Under the pieces are notes generated by a model. It had not been told where the DNA came from. It was given only the letters and a program-made list of their open reading frames with translations, and did not search any database. 64,000 bases of DNA from the NCBI RefSeq assembly GCF_900176365.1, contig NZ_FWXY01000006.1, forward strand, positions 124,001 to 188,000, in the 5' to 3' direction. Positions 52,192-62,100 of this stretch are shown here, piece after piece. Source of the stretch: Desulfocicer vacuolatum DSM 3385. GTDB lineage: Bacteria > Desulfobacterota > Desulfobacteria > Desulfobacterales > Desulfobacteraceae. Positions within the stretch are counted from its first letter, which is position 1, and every line of letters starts with the position of its first letter. The position numbers were made by a program, and so were the translations under genes.

Positions 52192-54491
52192 TATTTTATA
52201 CATACTTTGATTTTAGACCCGCCGGGGGTTGTTTTAATTTCAAATCCCCCATCAATTATTTTTGCCCTGTATGCCATGATCTGCAACCCTATTCCCTTTG
52301 TGGGGCCGGTGGTTTTTATCCACTTGCCGTTGTCTTCAATCCATAAATGCACAAATCCGTTTTTTTTGAACAATGAAATTTCAATGCAGTTGCCGCCGGA
52401 GTGTTTCACCGCATTGTTCACCGCCTCCCTTGCAATGTGGTAAAGGTGGGTTGCCACGTTGTTATCTTCACATATCACGGTTTCACTGGTTTTAAAGCCA
52501 ATTTTTATCCCCGGTGTATATTTAAAGGTATTTACGATCTGTTCCAGTGCATTCTGAAGCCCATGGGCCACCAGGTGGACTGGGCACAGCCCCCTTGCCA
52601 TGGTCTGGGTTTTGGAGATGGCATCTTCCATGAGCATTACGATCTTTTCGGCAAGGGCCGCAGAGCCGTGGGATTGTTGGGCCAGGTCATTTTTCACCAC
52701 CGTGGCCAACCCTGCCACCCCGATGAGATGGGGACAAAGGTCATCGTGAAGATCTTGTCCTATTTTTTGACGCTCCCGGTCACCGGCATGGAGCAGTTGT
52801 TTTTCCAGTTGTTTGGACTTGGTGATGTCCCGGTGTATGATGATGCTGCCGGAAAGATCTCCGTTGCGATCCCGGGTGGGGGCCCCGCTGATGCTGACAT
52901 AAACTGTTTGACCGTCCTTTGCATACCGTCGGGTTTCAATATTATTAATGGCCCGGCCTGCAATGATTTCATTGATCATCATCTGGGTTTCACTCCAATT
53001 GTCCTCTGGAACAAAATGGTCCATTCTCAATCCGATGCACTCCTCCAGGGGCCATCCAAAAACCTTTGTAAAAACAGGATTAATGTAAAGGACATCCCCC
53101 TCTTTGTTATAGGTGATAATGGGGTCCGGGGCTGCTTCCATGAGCAGGAAATATCTTTGCTGACTCTCTTTCTGGGCTTCCTGGGCCATGCGTCGCTCCT
53201 TTATTTGATTCTGGAGATTGTCATGGTAGGTTTCCAGCTGTTCCATGGAGCGGTTGAAATAACTGGTCAGTTGTCCGATTTCATCGGTGGATTCGGTGAC
53301 CATGCGTACACTGAAATCTCCTCCACGGACACTTTCAAACCGTTCCATAAGTTCATAAAGGGGCGTGGTAATGGATGCGCAGATTTTAAAAATGATGGGA
53401 AGCATGAGCATGAGAAAGGCGAAAAAGATGCCAAAAATGCAGTTGCGCAGGGTTTCAAGGGGACGGTAAAATTCTTTTAAATAGCAGGAGGACGCCACAA
53501 ACCATTGATATTCAGGAATATAGTTGAATATCACCAGCTTTTGCCTGGCAACGGATTCATCGAGATTTTTCCAATAGTAAATTAATTTACCCTTTTTCTT
53601 TTCCTTCATATACTCAAAGCATTCATTGGAAAGCTCTTTGGTGTTAAGGATGTTAATGTCCTGGAGCTTGGGATGAATAATGGCATTGCCAAGATTATCA
53701 ATAACAAAAGAGTACCCGGTTTCCCCGAATTTAAGGGACAGAATACTTTTCTGGAAATCATCCACATTGATCAACTTGTTAAATTCCGTTCGGTAGGCGG
53801 TGACGGAGATAATCCAGTCCCAGGGCTCAAAGTAAACCATGTAAAGGGCCTTTGGTCGGGAGTTCGTTTCTCCGGGATTTTTCCAGTCATATTCAAGATA
53901 CCCCCGGGGGGATGTCATCTGCCGGGTCACAAATGCATGGTGGGCCACATTGGCACCAAGCAGGGCCGTTCTGGGGTGGGTGAGTACCGTGCCCGTGCTG
54001 TCAACACAATAGATATATCCCGAGGTACCAATGGTCTGACTTAGAAGTATCTTGGCTGCCTTTTTCTTTGCCTGGGATGTGCTCAGGGTGTTTTCAAGGG
54101 TCTGGCGGTATATATTGGCAATGATTTCCTTATTTTTTTCCGCCACGGCCCGCAAATAATTTTTTATGGAAACCGTTGCAGAGGTTTTCACCATGCTGTG
54201 AATCATCTGGGTGGTGTTGTTTAGTTCACTTTCAATGTTTTCTTCAATATTCTTTTTAAGAAAAAAATACACCACAAGGCAGCACAGGAGCATGAACAAA
54301 AAGAAGATTGTGGAAAAACTGATTAGAAATTTATAACGGATTTTAAGGGATATGAATATTTTTTTCAGGCGTTGAAACCATTGATCGGTGATGATGCCCC
54401 CTTTCCCATGGTGGATATGAATGCCCACACACAGTTTCTTGTAACATACATGGCTGTGAAAACCAGCCAAAACGGAAATTGAAACTCTCAT
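52176..54491 (-). CDS. Sensor histidine kinase: double Cache, HAMP, PAS, HisKA_3
   Basis: A membrane sensor of up to 771 residues. A membrane helix near residues 55-78 (FLISFSTIFFLFMLLCCLVV) is followed by a large periplasmic double-Cache domain (about 80-345; TIGTSGYIYCVDSTGTVLTH, GETGYSFVIDNLGNAIIHP). After a second membrane helix come HAMP, a PAS domain (EAAPDPIITYNKEGDVLYIN), HisKA_3 with the phospho-His in KIGQDLHDDLCPHLIGV, and the ATPase REAVNNAVKHSGGN. The ligand is a small molecule by family precedent, not known here. The start is uncertain; the first 35 residues look unlike the family, and no internal ATG fits. Confidence 0.9.
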   Translation of the reverse strand: MRVSISVLAGFHSHVCYKKLCVGIHIHHGKGGIITDQWFQRLKKIFISLKIRYKFLISFSTIFFLFMLLCCLVVYFFLKKNIEENIESELNNTTQMIHSMVKTSATVSIKNYLRAVAEKNKEIIANIYRQTLENTLSTSQAKKKAAKILLSQTIGTSGYIYCVDSTGTVLTHPRTALLGANVAHHAFVTRQMTSPRGYLEYDWKNPGETNSRPKALYMVYFEPWDWIISVTAYRTEFNKLINVDDFQKSILSLKFGETGYSFVIDNLGNAIIHPKLQDINILNTKELSNECFEYMKEKKKGKLIYYWKNLDESVARQKLVIFNYIPEYQWFVASSCYLKEFYRPLETLRNCIFGIFFAFLMLMLPIIFKICASITTPLYELMERFESVRGGDFSVRMVTESTDEIGQLTSYFNRSMEQLETYHDNLQNQIKERRMAQEAQKESQQRYFLLMEAAPDPIITYNKEGDVLYINPVFTKVFGWPLEECIGLRMDHFVPEDNWSETQMMINEIIAGRAINNIETRRYAKDGQTVYVSISGAPTRDRNGDLSGSIIIHRDITKSKQLEKQLLHAGDRERQKIGQDLHDDLCPHLIGVAGLATVVKNDLAQQSHGSAALAEKIVMLMEDAISKTQTMARGLCPVHLVAHGLQNALEQIVNTFKYTPGIKIGFKTSETVICEDNNVATHLYHIAREAVNNAVKHSGGNCIEISLFKKNGFVHLWIEDNGKWIKTTGPTKGIGLQIMAYRAKIIDGGFEIKTTPGGSKIKVCIKYKYSV

Positions 54492-54517
54492 GGTTCCATA
54501 TTGTGGGACAGAGTTTC

Positions 54518-54718
54518 ATCAAAATTGCCACGATCAGATTTTGTTTTGATTCGGGACTGCACAACAAAGATTTAAAAAATATCAGATCTAACATGATTTT
54601 TTTATAGAACTGCCACGGGCAGAGCGTATTCTGGTCCGGCTCTGCCCACAACAAAGCTTGAAATATTTCCACAGATTTGCGGAGTGTTTCATATAAAACG
54701 ATCATGTCCTGAGAGACT
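54518..54718. repeat. Dispersed hairpin repeat, copy 13 (M3 modules)
   Basis: GAACTGCCACGGGCAGAGCG (54607) pairs with the GGCTCTGCCC that follows; then AAGCTTGAAATATTTCCACA and GCGGAGTGTTTCATATAAAA close the module. A degraded second module precedes it (54518-54580). It lies between mvhA and the kinase gene start. Confidence 0.72.
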
Positions 54719-54779
54719 GAAAATGGTGTTGTGCCGTGCCCGGGGAACTCCTGAAAGAGCCCTCGAGCGGAAAAATTAA

Positions 54780-56222
54780 TTACTGGTTCTGGTAAAGAAG
54801 GTTGCCTTTACTGTCTTTAATGTCAACGCTGATAACCGGCTTGCCGTCCAGGCAATGGGTGGCGCAGCTGATTCAGGGGTCATAGGCGCGCACCGCCATC
54901 TCTATTTTGTTCAGTGAGCCTTCATCATATTCGCCTTTTTTGATGAGAAGTCTGGCTGCCTGGTTAACGCTCATGTTGATGGGGCCAAGGTTGTGGGTGG
55001 TTCCCACAATCATGTTGGCCCGGGTGATGAGACCGTTGTCATCGGTGGAATAATCATGGATCAACGTGCCCCGGGGGGCCTCCACACAGCCCACACCCCG
55101 TCCGGCTTTGGGCTCTGTTTTGGCCCTTACATTGGGATCTGTGATGTCCGGGTGTTCCAGGATCTCAATGGCCCGCTCACAGGCATAGATCTCTTCAATG
55201 AGTCTTGCATAGTGATAGAGCAGGGTGGCCTGGGCCGGTCTGCCAAACTGATCCCGAAATTCTTCCAGCTCTGCCTGGGCCCGGGGGGTGGCAATGCTGT
55301 CTGCCACATTGATGCGGGCCAGGGTGTTGGCCCGGTACATCCCTTTGGGATTGTCCAGATCCATGGAAAAACCCTCATCCCACACCTTGGCATAGGGAAA
55401 TTTCCCATAGGAGTGATCCACCACCTTTTCGGCAATGTAATCGGCATAATCCTCCGGTGCAAATTCCACATGGGAGGTGTCCGGCTTCATGAGCCTGAGC
55501 TTACCGTGGTAAAGATTCAAGGCCCCTTCATCGTCCACAGTACCGATGAATCCCGTGTTGATCACCCCAAGGGAGGTGATGGTATCAATGTATTTGGGGA
55601 AAATATCCTTTTTGGCAAAATCCATGGTGAACAATGCAAAATCAAGGATCTGGCGCATTTTGCCAAGTATATCTTTTCTCTCTTCCTCCAGAAGGGGCTT
55701 GGCAAATCCACCGGGTACCCCGGCCACAGGATGGATGGTTTTTCTGGAAAATTTATCCAGAATCATTTTTGCCATCTGCCGCATTTTCACCACCTGGCCT
55801 GCCAGCTCCGGGTTGGCCTTTACAATGCCGATGACATTGCGAACGGCATAGTCACTGTCCGGTCCGATGACAAAATCTGCAGCTGCCAGAAAAAAGAAGT
55901 GCAGCAGCTTGTCTTCGGCATGGGAAATGGTCTGCATCAGTTCCCGCAGTTTGTGGCCCGTGGGGGTGGGGGTAACCCCGAAACAGCCGTCCACAGCCTT
56001 GTTGGAGGCCAGGTGATGCATCCAGGGACAGATGCCGCAGATGCGGTTCACAATGCGGGGAAGCTCTTCTGCCGGTTTTCCCTCCACAAATTTTTCAAAT
56101 CCCCTCAGGGACATTATATTTACCCTGGCATCGGCCACATCGCCCTGGTCATCCAGTTCAATGCTGATGGATGCATGTCCTTCAATGCGGGTGACAGGTT
56201 GTATATTGATCACTTTACCCAT
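54780..56222 (-). CDS. mvhA: Selenocysteine-containing F420-nonreducing [NiFeSe] hydrogenase large subunit
   Basis: The catalytic subunit of an Mvh-type hydrogenase. The N-terminal nickel ligands are in RICGICPWMHHLAS. The frame meets UGA at 54873-54875 just after AVRAYDP and then continues ISCATHCLDGKPVISVDIKD to a UAA at 54780. The UGA falls exactly on the first cysteine of the C-terminal DPCxxCxxH nickel motif, so it is read as selenocysteine, giving 480 residues. The 24 residues after the His are the usual peptide removed by a maturation protease, and one is encoded upstream in this operon. AAGGAG precedes the ATG; mvhG lies three bases upstream. Stopping at the UGA would remove two nickel ligands. 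Confidence 0.93.
54841..54855 (-). promoter_or_regulatory. SECIS-like hairpin of mvhA
   Basis: TTGCC-TGGAC-GGCAA (minus strand) is a 5-bp stem starting 17 bases after the UGA, with GG in the loop. This fits a bacterial SECIS, which lies just 3' of the UGA within the coding region. mvhD has a near-copy at the same distance. Confidence 0.6.
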
Positions 56223-56225
56223 GGA

Positions 56226-57167
56226 TCAACTCTCCTTTTTTTTAAATCCCGGGCGGAGCATGCCGTGTCCTCCGGAAAATCTCAGTAATGATACACTTTC
56301 AGGCAATGAGCCAATGTTAATGCCGTTGGATGCCAGGGCATTGAGCATGTCAAGGCGCTGGTTGCCGTTGTGTCGCACCGGGCCATAACATCCCCGGCAG
56401 GGTACCCGGGCTGAAATGCACCGGGGCAGGACCCCGTCTCCGCCGCATCCCCCCCGGGTGACAGGCCCCATGCAAAGGTAGCCCTGTTCCAAAAGGCATT
56501 GCATCTTATCCAGGGGTTCGTCGGCGCTGCCATACTCCGGTGCTTCCAGGAACCGTTTTATTTTGGTGATTTTACCCTTGCCTCCCCGGATGGTGGGGCA
56601 GGTGTCGCACACTGATTTTTCGGGAAGCTTTATTTCATCCCCCTGCACCAGAGCCACCAGGGCCTTGAAAATGTGATCCGGATGGGGGGGGCAGCCGGGA
56701 AGATAAATATCCACCTTGATTTTTTCATCCACGGCGTGGCAGGCATCCAACAGGGCCGGGATCTCTTTGTCAGGATACCCTTTTCCATCATCGTCCGTGG
56801 TTTCCGTGTGGTAATACCGGTCCATTAAGTCTTCATTGGTGTAGGAGTTGGAAAGGGCAGGAATACCGCCATGGGTGGCGCAGGTGCCAAGGGCGATGAT
56901 GATGTTGCATTGTTCCCTCATTTTTTTGGCCACTTCCAGGTGTTCTTCATTGCGGATACTGCCGCTGATAATACCCACATCCGCCTTGGGGATATCCAGA
57001 TGGGTGCCGTCCCCCAGCTGGCCGAAATATTTATTGTCCATGAGGGCGGGAAGGTGGACAATGTCCGCCACTTTCAGCACATCCAGCAGTCGCTCTCCCA
57101 TGTCAATGATGGAAATTTCACACCCTGAACATGAGTTGAGCCATTCACTTGCAACTTTTACAGTCAT
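56226..57167 (-). CDS. mvhG: F420-nonreducing hydrogenase small subunit
   Basis: A 313-residue iron-sulfur subunit without a Tat signal, so cytoplasmic. Proximal-cluster ligands: WLNSCSGCEISIID, ALGTCATHGG and LPGCPPHPDHIF; further cysteines (CDTCPTIRGGKG, GYLCMGPVTRGGCGGDGVLP, CRGCYGP) serve the medial and distal clusters. It passes electrons from the NiFeSe site to MvhD. GGAGA precedes the ATG. Order: frhB-like, mvhG, mvhA. Confidence 0.95.
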   Translation of the reverse strand: MTVKVASEWLNSCSGCEISIIDMGERLLDVLKVADIVHLPALMDNKYFGQLGDGTHLDIPKADVGIISGSIRNEEHLEVAKKMREQCNIIIALGTCATHGGIPALSNSYTNEDLMDRYYHTETTDDDGKGYPDKEIPALLDACHAVDEKIKVDIYLPGCPPHPDHIFKALVALVQGDEIKLPEKSVCDTCPTIRGGKGKITKIKRFLEAPEYGSADEPLDKMQCLLEQGYLCMGPVTRGGCGGDGVLPRCISARVPCRGCYGPVRHNGNQRLDMLNALASNGINIGSLPESVSLLRFSGGHGMLRPGFKKKES

Positions 57168-57182
57168 TTTATATCTCCTGCA

Positions 57183-58301
57183 TTATATGTTCACCCGGAC
57201 CGGTCGCTTTTGCATGTCGTATCTTGCATGTCTGGCTTTTTTCTTTTTCTGGGCCGAGGCGCGTCTCACGGCCTGCAGGGCCTTGGTGGCAAACTCATTG
57301 TCATCTTTGATGCTGTACTGCTCCAGGGCGTTACGATCCCTGGCATCGGCCAGAACGGCCCGGCCAAGGGGGGTGCGACTGATCACCGTGGTCCATCCTT
57401 TTTGGGCACCAAGGCCCCCAAAGGAGATGTCTGCAAATTCCGCAGAATAGTCCTGGCAATAGGTGCAGGCGTATCGTTTTATGGAGGACATCTGTTCCAT
57501 GGAAATGGTTTTTTCTTCACCGGATTTCAGGGTGACCAGTAAGCGGTCTTTCAGGTTTATTTTAACGGCATCCTCCCAGGAAAACCCCCCGGCCTCTGCC
57601 AGTTGTTGCCGCTCTTTTTCCCCAAAGGTGAAATTACCCGAGCAGAACAGACCAAAGCAGAACTGGATGGCATCCGAGGGCACCAGGTTCATGGCCTGCA
57701 TTTTTCTGATGGATTTAATCTGGCAGGGGGTTCCCACCAATGCCACCCGGTTGAGTTTTTTCCTCACCATGGGGTCAAATTCCTGGATGCTTGCATAGGT
57801 CATATACTGGTCGCTGAATTGCTGCATGCCATGGGAGGTGTCAAAAAAAAGACCGGCAGAGTTGAGGATCTCTTCCCGGGTGGTGGCAAGGTGGGGTTCT
57901 CTTTGGAATTTTCCCACAGGCCGGGTGACAATGGCACCGTCAATGCGGTTGCGATCAAAAAGATGAAGCAAAAGGGCGGTGACGGCCCCTCCATCTGTGG
58001 CGTTTTCCCTCACCGGGGCCACGGCCGCACGTACCACAGTGGTTTCAATGACCCGGCCCATGGGTTCACTCCATGCGGCTATTCGGCGGGTATCTTCTTC
58101 AAGATCATTTATTTCCGGGCATATGGAGTAGCAGAGACCGCATTCAATGCATTTTTCCATATCGGCATATATGGGCTTTCCGTTGCTGTCAATTTTCAAT
58201 GCGCCATAGTTAATGGCGGTGCAGAATGTTGCACAGCCGCCGCAACGATGACACAGCCCTTTTTTTTGTACATCCTGGACAAGGTTGAAAAAGGTTTTCA
58301 T
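57183..58301 (-). CDS. FrhB/FdhB-family flavin iron-sulfur protein
   Basis: A 372-residue protein of the coenzyme F420 hydrogenase/dehydrogenase beta-subunit family. Two N-terminal [4Fe-4S] motifs (CHRCGGCATFC, CIECGLCYSICPE) are followed by the FrhB core (ATDGGAVTALLLHLFDRNRI, VALVGTPCQIKSIRKMQ, YACTYCQDYSAEFADISFGG). Classical Mvh operons lack this subunit; here it lies between mvhD and mvhG. It could add a flavin site for another electron donor or acceptor, such as F420 or NAD(P)H, but which one is not shown. AAGGAG precedes the ATG. Confidence 0.88.
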   Translation of the reverse strand: MKTFFNLVQDVQKKGLCHRCGGCATFCTAINYGALKIDSNGKPIYADMEKCIECGLCYSICPEINDLEEDTRRIAAWSEPMGRVIETTVVRAAVAPVRENATDGGAVTALLLHLFDRNRIDGAIVTRPVGKFQREPHLATTREEILNSAGLFFDTSHGMQQFSDQYMTYASIQEFDPMVRKKLNRVALVGTPCQIKSIRKMQAMNLVPSDAIQFCFGLFCSGNFTFGEKERQQLAEAGGFSWEDAVKINLKDRLLVTLKSGEEKTISMEQMSSIKRYACTYCQDYSAEFADISFGGLGAQKGWTTVISRTPLGRAVLADARDRNALEQYSIKDDNEFATKALQAVRRASAQKKKKARHARYDMQKRPVRVNI

Positions 58302-58334
58302 GTTGTCTCCTTGGGTTCTGGGATCATCGTTAAT

Positions 58335-58769
58335 TTATCTGTTCTTTGGCAATGTTGTCAACGGCAGGATCTGGGGGCCCAGCTGTTCAATGGTCTGGGT
58401 GAACTGTGTGACAAGTTTTGCAAACCGAGGGGCTTCTGCCGAGGAGACCCACTCCAGGGCAAAACGTTGGGGATCAATGCCGCTGTCTTCCAGAACAGTT
58501 CTGATCACATGGGCTCTGGCCGCTGCTTTGGTATTACCATCCAGGTAATGACATTCGCCCAGGTGTCAGCCCATGACAATGACGCCATCTGCTCCTTTGT
58601 GAAAGGCATCTGTCACCAGATTGGGGTGGACCATGCCGGAACACATCACCCGCACCGGACGCATATTAGGAGGATATTGCAGCCGGGATACCCCTGCCAG
58701 ATCGCCTCCGGCATAGGCACACCAATTACACAAAAAACCGATAATCACCGGTTCAAAATGTCTACTCAT
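58335..58769 (-). CDS. mvhD: Selenocysteine-containing MvhD, link between hydrogenase and HdrA
   Basis: A 144-residue [2Fe-2S] protein that carries electrons from MvhAG to HdrA. N-terminal ligands are in FLCNWCAYAGGDLAGVSR. After DGVIVMG the frame meets UGA (58566-58568) and continues HLGECHYLDGNTKAAARAHV to a UAA at 58335. Standard MvhD has CHxGxCHYxxGN here, so the UGA replaces the first Cys and is read as Sec. The downstream 76 codons match the family throughout. AAGGAAAG precedes ATG 58769. Without readthrough the protein would lose half its fold. Confidence 0.93.
58533..58549 (-). promoter_or_regulatory. SECIS-like hairpin of mvhD
   Basis: ATTACC-TGGAT-GGTAAT (minus strand) is a 6-bp stem starting 16 bases after the UGA, with the loop TGGAT nearly identical to that of mvhA. 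Confidence 0.6.
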
Positions 58770-58796
58770 TGTTCTTTCCTTATTTTTTTATGAAAA

Positions 58797-59080
58797 AGTA
58801 GGTACTGGGTACTGGGTGTTCACAGCAACTGCTTTTTCATTGTTCGTTGTGGCCGGTGGTTACAGCCATGTATGTTATATGAAAGGGCCGCCTCCAAGGC
58901 AAGCTAAGGCAGAGCCGCCCCTCCGACGGGTAATAGGAACCGGACAATTGAGCTGTCTACAGTTCCGGTCCGGGCCCATTACCCGTCGGGGGGGCGGCGG
59001 TATAATACCATTTGGCTCCGCGTCTACGACCCTATATTTGTTGTGTTCCACAGGAAATGCCCGTTATATCATTTCAACTG
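58797..59080 (+). repeat. Dispersed hairpin repeat, copy 14 (M2) between hdrA and mvhD
   Basis: It begins with TAGGTACTGGGTACTGGGTG and TTCACAGCAACTGC, as copy 3 does. Then comes a full M2: GCCGCCCCTCCGACGGGTAA (about 58914) pairs with TTACCCGTCGGGGGGGCGGC (to about 58998); this shows a compensating change (GACGGG/CCCGTC for GATGGG/CCCATC). The conserved arm follows. It interrupts the hydrogenase operon. Confidence 0.85.
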
Positions 59081-59103
59081 TGGTGCTGGGGGCACTGTTT
59101 TTC

Positions 59104-62100
59104 TTATGCCATGGCAGCAGATACCTGGGCTTTGAGTTCATCCATGGTAAATCCGTGCACCATGATGCCCTCTTTGGGACAGGTGGCAAAACAGATACCA
59201 CACCCCTTGCAAAGGGCAGAATCGGTGACCACGCGCTTTGTGACTTCCCCGGTTTCCGTGGTGATCTCTTTCAGGAATATGGCATCATAGGGGCAGACAT
59301 CCAGGCACAGGGCACACCCGTCACACTTGTCCGTGACAAAGGATTTAATGGCATCAAGCTCCATGTATTCCCGGGAGAGCAGCACCCCGGCCCGGGAGGC
59401 CGCCGCCTTTGCCTGTTCAATGGATTCATCCAGGGGTTTGGGGTAGTTGCACATACCTGCCAGAAAAAGCCCGTTGACAGACATGTCCACCGGGCGCAGC
59501 TTGGGATGGGCCTCATTTAAAAATCCGTCACTATCCACGCTGCATTTAAAAAGCGATGTGAGCTTGTCACTGTCATGTGCCACCACCCCGGAGGCCAGCA
59601 CCAGGTAATCTGCCTGGATTTCCAGGGGGATTCCGATGATGGGATCGGTGATGTTCACCTGGATCTCTTTTTGCTTCAGGGTCACTTTTGGCTTTGAATC
59701 CAGATCATAGCGAATGAAAATAACCCCAAGCTCCCTTGCCTGCTGATAGTATTGTTCCCATACTCCGTAGGTTCTCATGTCCCGGTAGAGGATAAACACC
59801 TGGATGTCAGGGGTTCGGGTTTTGAGGGCAATGGCGGTTTTAACAGAGTGAACACAGCAAATTCTGCTGCAATAGGGGCGTTCCGGCTCCCGGGACCCCA
59901 CGCACTGGATAAAGACAACATTGTCATTGGGCTCTGTTTTTTGATTTTTCATCACTTCCCGGTCAAACTCAAGATGGGTCATGATGTGGGAATGCTCACC
60001 GTAACCATAGCTTTGGGGGATGGCTTCCCCGGCCCCGGTGGTGAGGATGGCACCGCCAAAATCAATGTCCATGGAGGCATTGTTCACACTGATGGAACCG
60101 TTGAAATTACCCACAGACCCGGAAACAGATTCCAAGGTGCTTTGTTTATACACTGTGATATTTTCATGGGACTCAATTTGATCAATGAGCTGTTCCACCA
60201 TGGGCTGCACCGGTTCTCCCTTAAATGCACACTCAAGGGCCCTGGCATTACCCCCCAGGGTATCTGTTTTTTCCAGAATCAGGGTGTCAAATCCCTGGTC
60301 TGCCATGGACAGGGCCGAGGTCATGCCCGACACCCCGCCGCCGATGATCAAAACCCTTTGATTGACCTTGAGCTTTCCCTGGGAAAGGGGGCTGCTAAAG
60401 GTGATCTTGGCAACGGCCATGCGCACCTGATCCATGGCTTTTTGGGTGGCTTTTTCCGGATCTGACTGGTGAACCCAGGCGTTCTGGTTTCGAATATTGG
60501 CCATCTCCACCATGAAACCGTTCAGGCTTGCCTCCTTTAAGGTTTCCTGGAACAGGGGCTCATGGGTTCTGGGGGTGCATGCGGCAATGACAACGCGGTT
60601 TAAATTGTTCTTTTTGATTTTTTCTGCAATGAGTTCCTGGGTATCGGCAGAGCAGGTAAAGAGATTATTTTCCACATACACCACATGGGGCAGGGTTTTT
60701 GCGTAGTTTGCCACAGCATTTACATCCACCACATTGGAGATGTTAATGCCGCAGGCACACACAAACACCCCAATGGCCGGAGCCTGTTCACTGATGTCTG
60801 TTGCCTGGGGATAGGTTTTTGTTTTGGTGAGGGTGCCCCGGGCATCGGACAGCAATGTGGCTGCCGATGCCGCCGCCGCCGATGCCTGGGCCACGGATCG
60901 CGGTATGGCTTTGGGGGCCTGGAATGCACCGGTGACAAGGACCCCGGCACGATTGCTCTCCACCGGGGTAAAGCTTGTGGTGGCGGCAAAGTGGTGGGCA
61001 TCCAGGTCAATATTAAATGTTTTGGCAAGGAAAATGCTGTCCTGTGACGCTTCAAGGCCAATGGAAAGTACAGCCATGTCAAAGGCTTCATCAACGGTTT
61101 CACCCAGTTCGGTGATGTACCTCATGGAGACGCCGTTGCCGTCTTTGCCGGGATCAATGGTGTGGGGCCGGGCCCGGATGAATCTTATCCCTTTTTCCAT
61201 GGCAGTGTTGTAGTATCGTTCAAAATCTTTGCCATGGCTTCTTAGATCCATGAAAAATATGGTCTGGGAAATATCATTGCCCGAGAGATGCTCGGCAGTG
61301 ACCAGGGCCTGTTTAATGGCATACATGCAGCAGACACTGGAGCAGAAGGTATTGTCGCAGCGATTGTGGCTTCGGGAGCCAATGCATTGAATCCAGGCAA
61401 TTTTTTTGGGCTCCCGGTTATCAGACGGACGAATGAGGTGACCCATGTTGGGGCCACTTGCCGACAACAGACGTTCGTAGTCCAGGCTGGTGACCACGTC
61501 TTTTAGCCTGGCGTAGCCGTACACATCGTAAATGGAGGGATCAAAAGGCTTAAATCCCGGAGCAAGGATCACGACCCCCACATGAATGGTGTGGGTTCTT
61601 TCTTTGTCGTCAAAGTTAATGGCCCCGGTGGGACAGAATTTTTCGCAGGCCCGGCATTTTCCCCGGGTAAGATATATGCACTGATCTGGATCAATGGCAT
61701 ATTTCAGGGGAACGGACTGGCCGTATTTAATATAGGCAGCTTTTCTTTTGCTGATGCCCATGTTGAATTCATCATCCACTTTTTTTGGGCATTTTTCCGC
61801 ACACACACCGCAGGCGATGCATTTGTCCATGTCAATGTAACGGGGTTTTTGTTTGATTTTAACGGAAAAATTGCCCACATCCCCTTCCACATGATCCACC
61901 TGGGACAGGGTTAACAGCTCAACGTTTAAGTGCCGACCGCACTCAACCAGTTTAGGTGCAATGATTCACATGGAGCAGTCATTGGTGGGAAAGGTTTTGT
62001 CCAGCTGGGCCATGGCACCGCCAATGCCCGCTGTTTTTTCAATCATGTAGACATAATATCCCGCATCGGCAAGATCGAGAGTTGCCTGGATACCGGCAAT

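Noticed and set aside
52401-53480. 359-codon plus-strand frame
   Set aside because: Antisense shadow of the sensor kinase; no recognisable domain.
54873-56222. mvhA as a truncated pseudogene ending at UGA
   Set aside because: The frame after the UGA keeps the conserved ISCATH motif and a normal stop 30 codons on, and the UGA is exactly at a Cys position; two neighbours show the same pattern.
54993-56288. 431-codon plus-strand frame
   Set aside because: Antisense shadow of mvhA, composed of improbable residue runs.
57603-58793. 396-codon plus-strand frame
   Set aside because: Antisense to frhB-like and mvhD genes, which have strong family motifs and good ribosome sites.
61900-61968. hdrA as two separate genes (59104-61899 and 61966-62415)
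   Set aside because: The same frame continues across the UGA with the conserved [14 protein letters not shown] segment between them; the apparent GTG start at 61899 has no reason to be used.
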